From: Candidatus Magasanikiibacteriota bacterium
Lineage (GTDB): Bacteria; Patescibacteriota; Patescibacteriia; Magasanikbacterales; UBA922
NCBI GenBank assembly: GCA_016214105.1
Contig: JACRPD010000072.1
Span: 1-19,874 of the forward strand
Direction of reading: 5' to 3'
Length of the DNA stretch: 19,874 bases
Shown here: positions 6,236 to 14,461 of the stretch, in pieces
Layout of the letters: every line of letters begins with the position of its first letter
Position numbering within the stretch: position 1 is the stretch's first letter
Position numbers and translations under genes: made by a program
Notes under the pieces: model-generated
The model's database searches: none
Told to the model about the DNA's origin: nothing
The model's input: the letters and a program-made list of their open reading frames with translations, nothing else

Positions 6236-7285
6236 CTAGTTAGCATTGTTAGCCTCATAAGCCTCTACTCTATTCGCATTATGTTCTTCAAGTGTCTTCG
6301 CATATTTAACCTCACCATCTGGAGTGGTCAAAAAGTACCAATAATCATTTTTTTCCGGATAAAGCGCGGCTTTGATTGACGCGAGAGAAGGATTGGAAAT
6401 CGGGCTGGGAGGCAAACCCGGATATTTGTAAGTATTCCACGGCGAATTGCTGTCGCGGTCTTCTTTGGTGGTAAAAACATCGCCGCTTTTGTTTACCGCG
6501 TAATGCACAGTTGAATCGGCCTGCAAAGCCCAATTTTTATTATATCGGCGCCAAAAAATATCCGCGACCAAACGTTTGTCTTGTTCTGACTTTACTTCGC
6601 GTTCCAAAATGCTGGCCATGATTAAAATATCATAAAAACTTTTCTGCTGTTTTTCCATTTCCTGCCGCATCTCGTCGGTAATCTCCGACTCGCGCTGTTG
6701 GATTAATTTTAAAACGATATCTTGCAGTTTCGCGTTTTTATAAATCCGGTAAGTTTCCGGCGCTAAATACCCTTCGTAACTTACATACCACGGCTTGTCT
6801 TTTAAAATTGCCAAATCTAAACTCAACTTAGGTATGCCGTCTTTCCAATTTTTGTAGCTAACCGCCGGCAAACCAACCAATTCGGTCAACTCCTCGGCCT
6901 GAAACATGCCGCTGTATTCAAAATATTGCGCGATGTCGCGAATCGTCCAGCCGGGGATAATCGTGATTTCTTTTTCGTTCAAGCCCGGCTTACTCAAAAC
7001 CTCCGCGACCCGCGCCAGAGTTATCGGCGCGGCTAATTCAAACTCGCCATAGTTTATTTTTTTATCCAGCTGTTTAAACAACAAATATTTTTTAAACAGC
7101 CGCGCGCTTCTAATAACTTGTTCGCTTTCCAATCTCTCGGCTAACTGCCCGACGCTTTCACCGGCTTTAACTTCAAATATCAATTTATCAATCTTCTGCG
7201 CCTCGGCAGTGTAGATTTCGGAGTATAAAAAAATGACGCTTAACAATAAAATAATTAACAAAATTACTGAAAAAAATTTAAACAC
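6236..7285 (-). CDS. mltG: Endolytic murein transglycosylase MltG
   Basis: Cleaves nascent peptidoglycan glycan strands at the membrane (YceG-like family). The 349 residues start with a transmembrane anchor (about 4-21), then a LysM-like region (FEVKAGESVGQLAERL, about 37-52), then the catalytic domain. The catalytic glutamate is Glu228 in ASILERE. Other conserved stretches are QADSTVHYA, SPWNTYKYPGLPPSPISNP and YWYFLTTPDGE. The likely start is GTG at 7285, since upstream in-frame codons offer no better start before a stop. It begins about 25 bp after the PP2C stop and ends 6 bp before queA, in operon style. Confidence 0.94.
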   Translation of the reverse strand: MFKFFSVILLIILLLSVIFLYSEIYTAEAQKIDKLIFEVKAGESVGQLAERLESEQVIRSARLFKKYLLFKQLDKKINYGEFELAAPITLARVAEVLSKPGLNEKEITIIPGWTIRDIAQYFEYSGMFQAEELTELVGLPAVSYKNWKDGIPKLSLDLAILKDKPWYVSYEGYLAPETYRIYKNAKLQDIVLKLIQQRESEITDEMRQEMEKQQKSFYDILIMASILEREVKSEQDKRLVADIFWRRYNKNWALQADSTVHYAVNKSGDVFTTKEDRDSNSPWNTYKYPGLPPSPISNPSLASIKAALYPEKNDYWYFLTTPDGEVKYAKTLEEHNANRVEAYEANNAN

Positions 7286-7310
7286 AGTTGGTCTAATTTT
7301 TAATTTTGAT

Positions 7311-8171
7311 TTACTTTATCCTCACCACCACCGCCGTCGTATCATCAACCACACCCTTGGCTTCCACCGCTTCAATAATATCATTCGCGAGCGATTGCGC
7401 GTCTTTTGGTTGGCTCAAAATATTTTTTAGTTCATCATCAGCAAGGATTTTTATAACACCATCCGACACAAGCAACCAAACATCGCCGGATTCAATTTTA
7501 TTTTCAACAACCGAAAACACCGCGTTTTCATTACCAAGAAAATTAGTCAGAGTGTCCTCATCGCGCAAATCCGTCACCAATTTGCCGCGCATCCGTTTCC
7601 GCTCAGCTACAGTTTCATCATCAGTCAATCTGGTAAGACGATTTTGACAGAAAAGATAAAGACGAGTGTCACCAAGATGAACTATAAACATTTTGCTGTC
7701 TTGCGCTACAATGCCGGTAAAAGTTGTCGGCATGTCAATCGCATAACGCAAACTAAATTCGTCCATTCTCTCGCGTTGGGTTGTTTTTTCAATCGCTGCC
7801 TCCATTTGACGCGAAACGGCCAAAAGGCGCACATTAATATTAAGCATCACTTTTTTCAGGATCTCCACAGTAATCTTTTCCCCGCGCTCTGATAATGTTT
7901 TTACCTCTCCTACAAACCATTCGCCAGCCATGCGGGAAGCATCCGCCGCGTGTTTCGCCCAACTCGCACCGTCAGCCACTAAAGCCGTCAAATAATCGTC
8001 CCCAGCCAAAGGAAAAACCACAGTGCAATAGTCTTGTTGTGGATGATGAGGCGCCTCAACCTGCGCCGAGCCGAAATCAAACTTATCAAAAATCTCCGCC
8101 TCTTTTTTGGCATCTGGTGGGGTAATAACGCGCGATGGATCTTGACCGCGCGGTCCTTCTGTCTTTGCCAT
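7311..8171 (-). CDS. PP2C-family protein phosphatase
   Basis: Metal-dependent Ser/Thr phosphatase (PPM/PP2C, like Stp/PrpC). The 286 residues include the metal-binding motifs ALVADGAS (Asp67-Gly68), VHLGDTRLYL (about 165-174), LVSDGV (about 236-241) and DDTTAVVV (about 276-283), in the right order. The N-terminal 30 residues are polar and probably disordered. No membrane segment is seen, so it is cytosolic. No Hanks-type kinase is adjacent, unlike the common pairing. It sits between a sugar nucleotidyltransferase and mltG, so envelope-related targets are plausible but inferred. Confidence 0.88.
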   Translation of the reverse strand: MAKTEGPRGQDPSRVITPPDAKKEAEIFDKFDFGSAQVEAPHHPQQDYCTVVFPLAGDDYLTALVADGASWAKHAADASRMAGEWFVGEVKTLSERGEKITVEILKKVMLNINVRLLAVSRQMEAAIEKTTQRERMDEFSLRYAIDMPTTFTGIVAQDSKMFIVHLGDTRLYLFCQNRLTRLTDDETVAERKRMRGKLVTDLRDEDTLTNFLGNENAVFSVVENKIESGDVWLLVSDGVIKILADDELKNILSQPKDAQSLANDIIEAVEAKGVVDDTTAVVVRIK

Positions 8172-8216
8172 AATCGTTAATATTTTTTTAATATCTTTTT
8201 CTTTCGTTAATATTTT
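8172..8216. repeat. Short AT-rich direct repeat
   Basis: TCGTTAATATTTTT occurs twice within 45 bp between the nucleotidyltransferase stop and the PP2C start. No promoter or hairpin is evident. Confidence 0.5.
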
Positions 8217-8927
8217 TCACTCAAATACTCGCCAATTCCCCCTCGCCCACTCCAATCTCTCCGGCACGCCGATATCAATCCATGGCCGATCAGATTCGTA
8301 AACATACAAATCTTTCATCTTTGGAAACATATCATACTCTATACTAAACGCTTCTTGGGTTGGAAAATATTTTTTCACGCTTGGTTTAAAAATATAAACC
8401 CCGCCATTTTGATAGCCGGGCTGATGAATACCTTCTTTTTCTTTAAATTCTCGCAAATGATAATTTTTATCGTAAACCAAAGTGCCGTAGCTCGCGACAT
8501 CATCAACATGCGCGCCTAAAATTATTCCCTCGCCATTTTCCGGCAGACGCGAAATCATATCCGCCAAATCAACCGTGGTTAAAACATCGCCATTCAAAAT
8601 AATTGTCGGCTCTTCTGGACGAACGATATATTCCAAAGCATGCTTAATCGCCCCGCCGGTTCCTAATCGCTTGTCTTCAATCGCGTAAATCAATTCCAAA
8701 CCCAAGCGAGAAAAACCAACCGTATCTTTTAAAACTCCGGCCAAGTGCCCAGCCGCTAAAACCACCTCTTGTACAGACGAATTGCAATGCGTCTGTATAG
8801 ATTTTAGTTTTTCCAATTGCCAATCCAAAACCGTCTTGCCGCCTATTTCAAGCAAAATTTTTGGCACGCTTTTGGTAATATCCCCCAAACGAGTAGAAAG
8901 CCCTCCGCATAAAATTATCGCGTTCAT
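8217..8927 (-). CDS. Sugar-1-phosphate nucleotidyltransferase
   Basis: Activates a sugar 1-phosphate with an NTP to make an NDP-sugar. The 236 residues carry the signature GG-x-S-T-R-L (LCGGLSTRLG, residues 6-15), the substrate lysine in VPKILLEIGG, the metal aspartate in ILNGDVL (about 102-108), NGGVYIF, and DRPWIDIGVPERL. Length and motifs fit short GT-A nucleotidyltransferases such as mannose-1-phosphate or heptose-1-phosphate guanylyltransferases; the exact sugar cannot be told. Its ATG overlaps the smc stop as ATGA, so translation is probably coupled. Residues about 43-53 (SIQTHCNSSVQ) come from an in-frame palindromic element. Confidence 0.87.
   Translation of the reverse strand: MNAIILCGGLSTRLGDITKSVPKILLEIGGKTVLDWQLEKLKSIQTHCNSSVQEVVLAAGHLAGVLKDTVGFSRLGLELIYAIEDKRLGTGGAIKHALEYIVRPEEPTIILNGDVLTTVDLADMISRLPENGEGIILGAHVDDVASYGTLVYDKNYHLREFKEKEGIHQPGYQNGGVYIFKPSVKKYFPTQEAFSIEYDMFPKMKDLYVYESDRPWIDIGVPERLEWARGNWRVFE
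8772..8797. repeat. TACAGACG palindrome inside the nucleotidyltransferase gene
   Basis: TACAGACG (8772-8779) and CGTCTGTA (8790-8797) flank ATTGCAAT, giving a 26-bp palindrome with one mismatched pair (8780/8789). It is translated in frame as SIQTHCNSSVQ. Confidence 0.85.
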
Positions 8928-11900
8928 AATGCTTTTACCGAGTCATTAAGTTTAACGCTCACCAGCTGGCTCACTCCGCTCTCGCCCATGGTCACACCAT
9001 ACAAAGCGTCCGCCGCATGCATGGTGGCGCGGTTGTGAGTGATTAAAATAAATTGCGATTTATATGATAGTTCGTGTAAAATACGGTTCAAGCGCATAGT
9101 ATTGGTTTCATCCAACGCCGCTTCCACCTCATCCAAAACAACAAACGGCGATGGATTGGTGTGTAAAATCGCGCAGACCAAAGCGATTGATGTCATAGTG
9201 CGTTCTCCGCCGGATAAAGCGTGAATATTTTTTATCTTTTTTCCTGGCGGACAAGCGATAATATCTATTCCCATTAAAATCTGTTTCTTCTTTTTTGGCG
9301 CGGCCACCGTGTCCTCGCCATCAATTGAATCGACAATATCTGCGTCTATCTGCGTCTCGATAATATCTGCGGATGTTTCTTCCCCATACAACTCAACCAA
9401 TTCGGCTTTTCCGCCCTCAAACAACATAGTAAAATAGCGCGCGAATTCTTTTTGAATTTCTTTAAACGCTTTTCCGCGCTTCTTCTTCATTAATTCATCA
9501 AGCTCAACTACCATTTGTTCCAAGTCCGCGAAAGCTTTACGCAAATCAGCCAATTGCGCGGTTAGATGTTCATATTTTTCCTTTGTTTCTTTATACTCCC
9601 CCGCGACCTCTTCGTCAATGCCGCCGATCAAACTCAATTGGTATTTTAATTTTTGAATTTTAACCTGCGCTTCTTCCAAGTCTTGCGGCAATAAAATCTG
9701 AATCCCCCGCTCGCGCAGAGAATCCGGCGTGGTTTGAATTTCCTGATAAATTTCATTGGTTAGGTCATCCAGTTTGGTGTCTAATTTAGCCGCTTCAATC
9801 TTTTTTAAATTTTTCACTTCAATAATTTTATTAACTTTTTCTTGTTGGCCCTGCATCGCGTCTTGCAAAGCAAAAATCCGCTGTTTCTTTTTTTCTTCTT
9901 CATTATTAAACGCGGCGATTTTCTTCTGAATTAACTCCAATTTTTTATCTAAACCGATGATTGATTGGTCTGATTCTTCTTTTTGATCCGCGATGATCTT
10001 CAAGCTGGCGTTAAATTCCTCCGGACTCATGGCGCAAAGCGACAACTCCTGTTCCAACATTGCCAACTCACGATCGGTTTCTTGTTTTGCCGCGCCCAAA
10101 ATATCAACCCGGCTGACAGCAACCTGCGCGCCGGATTGGCAAGTGGTGAGCTCAACCTGCGCTTGAGCCAAATCATTTTCAATTTGTGTTAAATGATTTT
10201 GCAATTCCGTCATTTTTTCCTCGCTATCCAAAATATTATTCTGCAAAAGATATGGCGAACTGCCTTGTGAAAAACCAAGCCCGCGGCGTTTTTCCGCTTG
10301 CCGATAACCGCCTTTCATGCTCCCGCTGGTTTCTAAAACATCGCCGGCCAAAGTTACCATGCGAATCCGACCAATGCCGATTTCCCGCGCGGTTTCCAAA
10401 TCACGCACGATTAAGGTGTTGCCCAGCGCGTAAGAAAAAATATCCGCGAACCGGCTGTCAAAAGACACCAATTCCGATGCCAAACCAAACACGCCATCGC
10501 GGCTTTTCAAATCCTGAATATCATTTGCCGTTAAACGCGGTTTAATTTTATTCAACGGCAAAAATGTGGCCACACCCAGCTGATGCTGGCGCAAATATTC
10601 AATACAAGCCTGCGCCGTGCGATCGCTGTCAACAACAACTGATGATAAATGCGAAGCCGCCGCCACATCCAAAGCCAGACGATACTTTTCATCCACCTCG
10701 CCCAACTGCGCCACGGTTCCGTAAATCGCGCCCAACCGGTGCCGTTCTTCCAACACCGCCTGCACGGCTTTTAATCCCGCGTATTGCCAATATGATTGTT
10801 CGCCTTTTAGTTGCGTTAAACTTTGTTCATAATTCGCCAACCGGCCTTTTGCCTCTGTTTTTTCAACCAGCAATTTGTCCATCTGCTGTTTTTTGGCTAA
10901 AATATCCGCGCCGGTTTTTTCAACCGCCGACTCCGCTGTTTTTAAATCGCGTTCCGCCTTTTCCGCCGCCGTTTTCAAGGTCTCAATTTTATTTTCCAGC
11001 CAGCCGATATTTTGTTTTCCGGCTTTGGAATATTCGGTCTGCATTTTTCCCTGCAATATCGCGCGCTCCCGTTCCATCTGATTTTTTTGCCGCGATAAAT
11101 CCTGATATTCATTTTGTAAAATAACAAATTGCTCCTGCCGCGAGCCTTCTTTGGCCAAAGCCGCCAATTCATTTTGCAAAGTCTGCAAATGATCGCGCGC
11201 TGTATTATACTCCTCTTCAATTTTAATTAATTCCGCGTTTAATACTGTCAGTTGTTCGTGATTGTGTGAAAAAAGCGTGAAAAAATATTGTTCCTGCGTT
11301 TCGCGCAATTCCAGCTCAACTTCCTGCCGCCGTTCCAATCTCTTTACCTGGCGCGACAAAGTCCGCAAACGCGGTTCAACTTCAGTCAACAACATTTCCG
11401 CCTGCGTGATGTTTTCTTTAGTGCGCGACAATTTTAAAATCGCTTGATGCCGTTTGATTTGAAATTCTTTAATTCCGGCCGCCTCGTCAAAAAACGTCTT
11501 CCGCTCCTGCGGCGTGTGTAAAAGCAGATGATCAATCATCCCTTGCCCAATAACGCTGTAAGCGCCTTGCCCGAACTGGGCTTGAGCCAAGAGAATTTGT
11601 AAATCCAACAATCTTACCGTATTGCCGTTGATTAAATATTCGCTCTCGCCGGAACGATAATAACGGCGGGTTACCACCAATTCATCGTAATCAATCGGCG
11701 CGCGATGGTCGTTGTTGTCCAAAGTCATGGTCACGCTTGCCATACCCATCTGGCCTTTAACATCAGAACCGCCAAAAATAATATCCTCGCCTTTTTTCCC
11801 GCGCAATGCCTTCATGCTCTGCTCGCCCATCACCCAGCGGATCGCGTCCGCGATATTGCTTTTCCCGCTCCCATTCGGCCCCACCACCGCGGTAATGCTG

Positions 11901-11989
11901 TTTTTTCCGTCCTTTGGCGCCAAAAAATCCAAAACCGCTTTCTGGGCAAAGGACTTAAAACCGTGGAGTTCGATGGATTTGAGAAACAT
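8924..11989 (-). CDS. smc: Chromosome segregation protein SMC, short-armed
   Basis: Condensin-like ATPase that organises the chromosome. The start at ATG 11989 (MFLKSIELHGFKSF) is preferred over GTG 12013 because GGAG lies 10 nt ahead and the family begins there. The N-terminal head has Walker A GPNGSGKSN (37-45). A coiled coil spans about 165-390, the hinge about 400-560 (AIYGTVAQLGEV to GSMKGGYRQ), and a second coil about 580-840. The C-terminal head has the signature LSGGERTMTSIAL and Walker B FVVLDEVEAALD. At about 1021 residues it is shorter than typical SMC (about 1180), the loss being in the coiled-coil arms. An acidic stretch in the C-head (about 863-895) contains a tandem-repeat insert. 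First gene of the minus-strand operon. Confidence 0.95.
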   Translation of the reverse strand: MFLKSIELHGFKSFAQKAVLDFLAPKDGKNSITAVVGPNGSGKSNIADAIRWVMGEQSMKALRGKKGEDIIFGGSDVKGQMGMASVTMTLDNNDHRAPIDYDELVVTRRYYRSGESEYLINGNTVRLLDLQILLAQAQFGQGAYSVIGQGMIDHLLLHTPQERKTFFDEAAGIKEFQIKRHQAILKLSRTKENITQAEMLLTEVEPRLRTLSRQVKRLERRQEVELELRETQEQYFFTLFSHNHEQLTVLNAELIKIEEEYNTARDHLQTLQNELAALAKEGSRQEQFVILQNEYQDLSRQKNQMERERAILQGKMQTEYSKAGKQNIGWLENKIETLKTAAEKAERDLKTAESAVEKTGADILAKKQQMDKLLVEKTEAKGRLANYEQSLTQLKGEQSYWQYAGLKAVQAVLEERHRLGAIYGTVAQLGEVDEKYRLALDVAAASHLSSVVVDSDRTAQACIEYLRQHQLGVATFLPLNKIKPRLTANDIQDLKSRDGVFGLASELVSFDSRFADIFSYALGNTLIVRDLETAREIGIGRIRMVTLAGDVLETSGSMKGGYRQAEKRRGLGFSQGSSPYLLQNNILDSEEKMTELQNHLTQIENDLAQAQVELTTCQSGAQVAVSRVDILGAAKQETDRELAMLEQELSLCAMSPEEFNASLKIIADQKEESDQSIIGLDKKLELIQKKIAAFNNEEEKKKQRIFALQDAMQGQQEKVNKIIEVKNLKKIEAAKLDTKLDDLTNEIYQEIQTTPDSLRERGIQILLPQDLEEAQVKIQKLKYQLSLIGGIDEEVAGEYKETKEKYEHLTAQLADLRKAFADLEQMVVELDELMKKKRGKAFKEIQKEFARYFTMLFEGGKAELVELYGEETSADIIETQIDADIVDSIDGEDTVAAPKKKKQILMGIDIIACPPGKKIKNIHALSGGERTMTSIALVCAILHTNPSPFVVLDEVEAALDETNTMRLNRILHELSYKSQFILITHNRATMHAADALYGVTMGESGVSQLVSVKLNDSVKAL
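9335..9375. repeat. ATCTGCGTCT tandem repeat inside smc
   Basis: Units of ATATCTGCGTCT, ATCTGCGTCT and ATATCTGCGG follow one another. On the minus strand they encode an acidic stretch, ADIIETQIDADI, between AELVELYGEE and GIDIIACPPGKK, where SMC proteins normally have a short connection. Confidence 0.7.
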
Positions 11990-12025
11990 AGATTTACCAC
12001 TCCATTTTATCACCCTATTGACATA

Positions 12026-12034
12026 TTATCCACA
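12026..12034 (+). promoter_or_regulatory. DnaA box upstream of smc
   Basis: TTATCCACA is a perfect match to the bacterial DnaA-box consensus, 37 bp ahead of the smc ATG. It is a single box, so it is not an origin by itself; a regulatory role is inferred. Confidence 0.4.
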
Positions 12035-12135
12035 GGTTTGCATTTTACAATTCCTTACGGTGTCGCAATTGCCTTCCCCAAACATCTTCTTCATATTTTT
12101 GTGTCCAGTAGAAATATCTAATAATGCACTTTTGA

Positions 12136-12219
12136 GCCCCGACAGGGGCGGCAGATAGTAGCCAGGGGCTTTAGCCCCTGGAAAAGTGTCCACAATATCG
12201 AGTAAGTCCCGTTAGGGAC
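12136..12219. repeat. REP-like palindrome cluster, left copy
   Basis: Three hairpins in series: GCCCC-gaca-GGGGC (12136-12149), CCAGGGGCT-tt-AGCCCCTGG (12162-12181) and GTCCC-gtta-GGGAC (12206-12219), with GGCAGATAGTAG ahead of the second. This type often flanks REP-associated tyrosine transposases. Confidence 0.85.
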
Positions 12220-12229
12220 GACACAATAT

Positions 12230-12388
12230 TTAAAATAAATATACAGCTAATATTTTGAAATCACTTTTATTGGCAATACCCGAGATGTATGGGAAAAGAC
12301 GATTCCGTAATTCTCTGGATAATAATTTTGTTCTTTCTTTAGTGCTGAAGACCGCGTGAAATAACAGGTTGGAAAAGGTGTTAGACAT
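12230..12388 (-). pseudogene. Truncated IS200-like / RAYT transposase remnant
   Basis: From ATG 12388 the sequence MSNTFSNLLFHAVFSTKERT, then a Arg/Leu-rich stretch, then FPYISGIA and SDFKILAV matches the N-terminus of Y1 (IS200/IS605-type or REP-associated) transposases. Reading stops after about 53 residues, at the edge of the left REP cluster. The HUH metal motif and catalytic tyrosine, which lie further on in the family, are absent, so the product cannot be active. REP-like palindromes on both sides support a RAYT origin. A start at 12442 only adds REP-encoded residues and is rejected. Confidence 0.75.
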
Positions 12389-12397
12389 ATTTGTGCC

Positions 12398-12480
12398 GCC
12401 CCTATGGGGCTGGTGTTTTAATAATAAACTCTCTCCAGGCACTAAAGTGCCTGGCTACTATCTGGCGTCCCTAACGGGAC
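12398..12480. repeat. REP-like palindrome cluster, right copy
   Basis: GCCCC-tat-GGGGC (12398-12410), CCAGGCACT-aa-AGTGCCTGG (12435-12454) and GTCCC-taac-GGGAC (12467-12480). By their flanks (TGCCGCCCC, GGCTACTATCTGG, CGTCCCTAACGGGACTT) each module is inverted relative to its partner in the left cluster. The second hairpin differs by compensatory changes. Confidence 0.85.
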
Positions 12481-12740
12481 TTTTGAAAATTGAACCAGGT
12501 CAGCAGGCACTAAAAACGATCATAATGCCACTACGGAGCTTTGATAATTTTGAACCAAGGAAACTTAATGGCCATATAAAACATAAAAAGTTGTATCCAT
12601 TATACAACTTTTCTCATAGAAGTAAAACCCCGCTACCCATCTCAATCACCTCCATTATAATAATGAAGAAGATATTTGGTGGGGGGACGGCAGCTGTCCC
12701 CGAGAAGAAAGAACGATATGGTGTGCTGCCTGATTAGACC
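12481..12740. other. Intergenic stretch without a recognisable gene
   Basis: Between the right REP cluster and the DHH promoter I see only REP-like debris (for example GCACTAAAAACG and GCCACTACGGAGC near 12505-12540) and AT-rich sequence. The ORFs crossing it have no recognisable protein features. Confidence 0.5.
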
Positions 12741-12769
12741 TTGACACTTTATTATAGATATTATATACT
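12741..12769 (+). promoter_or_regulatory. Promoter for the DHH phosphoesterase-clpP unit
   Basis: TTGACA (12741-12746), 17-bp spacer, TATACT (12764-12769), close to the sigma-70 consensus. Expected start near 12776, giving a leader of about 56 nt. Confidence 0.85.
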
Positions 12770-12799
12770 CAACCGTCCACCTTATAAACTTTATCGCCA

Positions 12800-12835
12800 A
12801 TTTCGCATTTTCGCACTCTTTCGCATTTCGCATGT
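12800..12835. repeat. TTTCGCAT tandem repeat at the DHH start
   Basis: TTTCGCATT, TTCGCACTC, TTTCGCAT and TTCGCAT occur in tandem and run into the start codon, so the translation start is embedded in a microrepeat, as at tgt. Confidence 0.65.
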
Positions 12836-13824
12836 CTATGCATCGCATCGCCAAACAAATCCACAATGAAATCTTGAAAGCGAAGAAGATTCTTCTCGTG
12901 CCGCACCAAAAACCTGACGGCGACGCCATGGGCTCGGTTTCGGCGTTTTCGCATTTTCTGCGAAATATCGGCAAGCCGCACGACGCTTTCTGTCTGACTC
13001 CAATTACTCCGCGCCTCGCCAACCTCCCGCACTTAATTAAAATTTCAACCGATCAAAATATTTGGAACACGGCTGAATATGATGTTGTAGTGGTGTTGGA
13101 TTCCGGAGACTTAAATTACGCCGGCATTGAATCCTTTGCGAAAAACTTGCCGCCGCGCGCGGTTATTATTAATATTGATCATCACATCAGCAATAAAAAA
13201 TTCGGCCGTCATAATCTTGTTATCCCGACCGCTTCTTCAACCGCCGAGGTTCTGCACTTTTTCTTCCGCCATAATAATATTGAAATTACAAAAAACATTG
13301 CCATTTCGCTTTTGACCGGCCTGATTACTGACACGGAAAATTTTTCCAACCCCGGCACCACCGAACACTCACTAAAAGTCGCCAGCGAGCTCATCCGCCA
13401 AGGCGCTAATTTTAATCTGATTAAAAATTGGTTTTTGCGCGACAAACCGGTTGAATCTCTAAAACTCTGGGGCGCGGCGCTGTCGCGTTTAACCAAAAAC
13501 GAGGATTTGAATATCGTCTATACTTTTATCACTCTGGAAGATTTAAAAACGCACAATGCCAGCGAAACCGAGAGCGAGGGCATCGCGAATTTTTTGAACA
13601 ATATCAACGAAGGTCGCGCGTCTTTGGTTTTGAAAGAAACCTGGGAAGGAAAAATCAAAGGCAGTTTACGCACCACGCGCGATGATTTTGATGTTTCTTT
13701 AGTCGCCTCAACTCTCGGCGGCGGCGGGCACAAAAAAGCGGCGGGGTTTTTGATCTCCGGCGGGATTGACGAAGCGCTCGCGAAGATTTGGGTGGCTATT
13801 GAAAAAAATAACGAAACAGTATAA
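12832..13824 (+). CDS. nrnA: DHH/DHHA1 phosphoesterase (NrnA-like)
   Basis: Manganese-dependent phosphodiesterase. NrnA-type members degrade nanoRNA (2-5 nt oligos) and pAp, and some cleave cyclic dinucleotides. The 330 residues carry DHH motifs HQKPDGDAMGS (25-35), VVVLDSGD (Asp90) and IDHHISN (116-122, the namesake), then LLTGLITDTENF, and the DHHA1 domain with GGGGHKKAAGF (about 302-312) for substrate binding. There is no GGDEF or PAS domain, so it is not GdpP. The start is ATG 12832, with ATG 12838 also possible. It lies 27 bp ahead of clpP and probably shares its transcript. The exact substrate is inferred from the family. Confidence 0.9.
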   Translation: MSMHRIAKQIHNEILKAKKILLVPHQKPDGDAMGSVSAFSHFLRNIGKPHDAFCLTPITPRLANLPHLIKISTDQNIWNTAEYDVVVVLDSGDLNYAGIESFAKNLPPRAVIINIDHHISNKKFGRHNLVIPTASSTAEVLHFFFRHNNIEITKNIAISLLTGLITDTENFSNPGTTEHSLKVASELIRQGANFNLIKNWFLRDKPVESLKLWGAALSRLTKNEDLNIVYTFITLEDLKTHNASETESEGIANFLNNINEGRASLVLKETWEGKIKGSLRTTRDDFDVSLVASTLGGGGHKKAAGFLISGGIDEALAKIWVAIEKNNETV

Positions 13825-13851
13825 AATAATACTTGCTACTAAATATTAAAT

Positions 13852-14454
13852 ATGTCTAATGTCAAATCCCAATATTTAATACCTACAGTAATCGAAAAAA
13901 CCTCCTACGGCGAACGCGCGTATGATATTTATTCGCGCCTGCTGAAAGACAGAATAATTTTTCTTGGCAGCGAAATTGATGATAGCGTTGCCAACACGGT
14001 AATCGCGCAGATGCTTTTCTTGGAAAATCAAGACCCGAGCAAGGATATTAAACTATATATCAACTCTCCGGGCGGATCAGTCACATCCGGATTGGCAATT
14101 TACGATACCATGCAATACATCAAACCAGATGTTTCCACCATCTGCATCGGCATGGCCGCCAGCATGGCTTGCGTGCTGTTGACCGCCGGCGTGAAAGGCA
14201 AGAGATTTTGTTTGCCGAACAGCGAAGTGATGATCCACCAAGTCATGGGCGGAACACAGGGACAAGCCAGCGACATAAAAATCCACGCGGAAAGAATCTT
14301 GAAATTAAAAGACCGCCTTAACCACATCATTGTTACTCACACCGGCAAAGACATGGCTACTGTTGAAAAAGACGCTGACCGCGATTTCTTTCTCACCGCC
14401 GATGAAGCGGTAAAATACGGCATCGTGGATAAGGTGGTGGCGAATCAAAAATAA
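13852..14454 (+). CDS. clpP: ATP-dependent Clp protease proteolytic subunit
   Basis: Serine protease chamber that degrades proteins fed by ClpX, ClpA or ClpC. The 200 residues align along the whole family. The catalytic triad is Ser104 in GMAASMACVLL, His129 in VMIHQVMGG and Asp178 in DADRDFF, with spacing identical to E. coli ClpP (25 and 74 residues). The oxyanion motif INSPGGSVTSG (70-80) is intact. A short N-terminal propeptide region precedes YDIYSRLLKDRIIFLG. No ClpX gene is adjacent. It lies 27 bp after the DHH gene and is followed by the small RNA locus. Confidence 0.97.
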   Translation: MSNVKSQYLIPTVIEKTSYGERAYDIYSRLLKDRIIFLGSEIDDSVANTVIAQMLFLENQDPSKDIKLYINSPGGSVTSGLAIYDTMQYIKPDVSTICIGMAASMACVLLTAGVKGKRFCLPNSEVMIHQVMGGTQGQASDIKIHAERILKLKDRLNHIIVTHTGKDMATVEKDADRDFFLTADEAVKYGIVDKVVANQK

Positions 14455-14461
14455 AAAACTG

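Noticed and set aside
10564..11124. Long plus-strand ORF opposite smc (186 aa)
   Set aside because: Pro/Arg-rich shadow of the smc coding strand; smc is fully supported by family motifs.
12136..12480. CRISPR array
   Set aside because: The repeats are hairpins of different sequence without regular spacing or unique spacers; they are REP-like.
12642..13022. Minus-strand ORFs of 126 and 87 aa overlapping the DHH gene start
   Set aside because: No recognisable domain; they lie across the DHH promoter and the conserved DHH motif I on the other strand.
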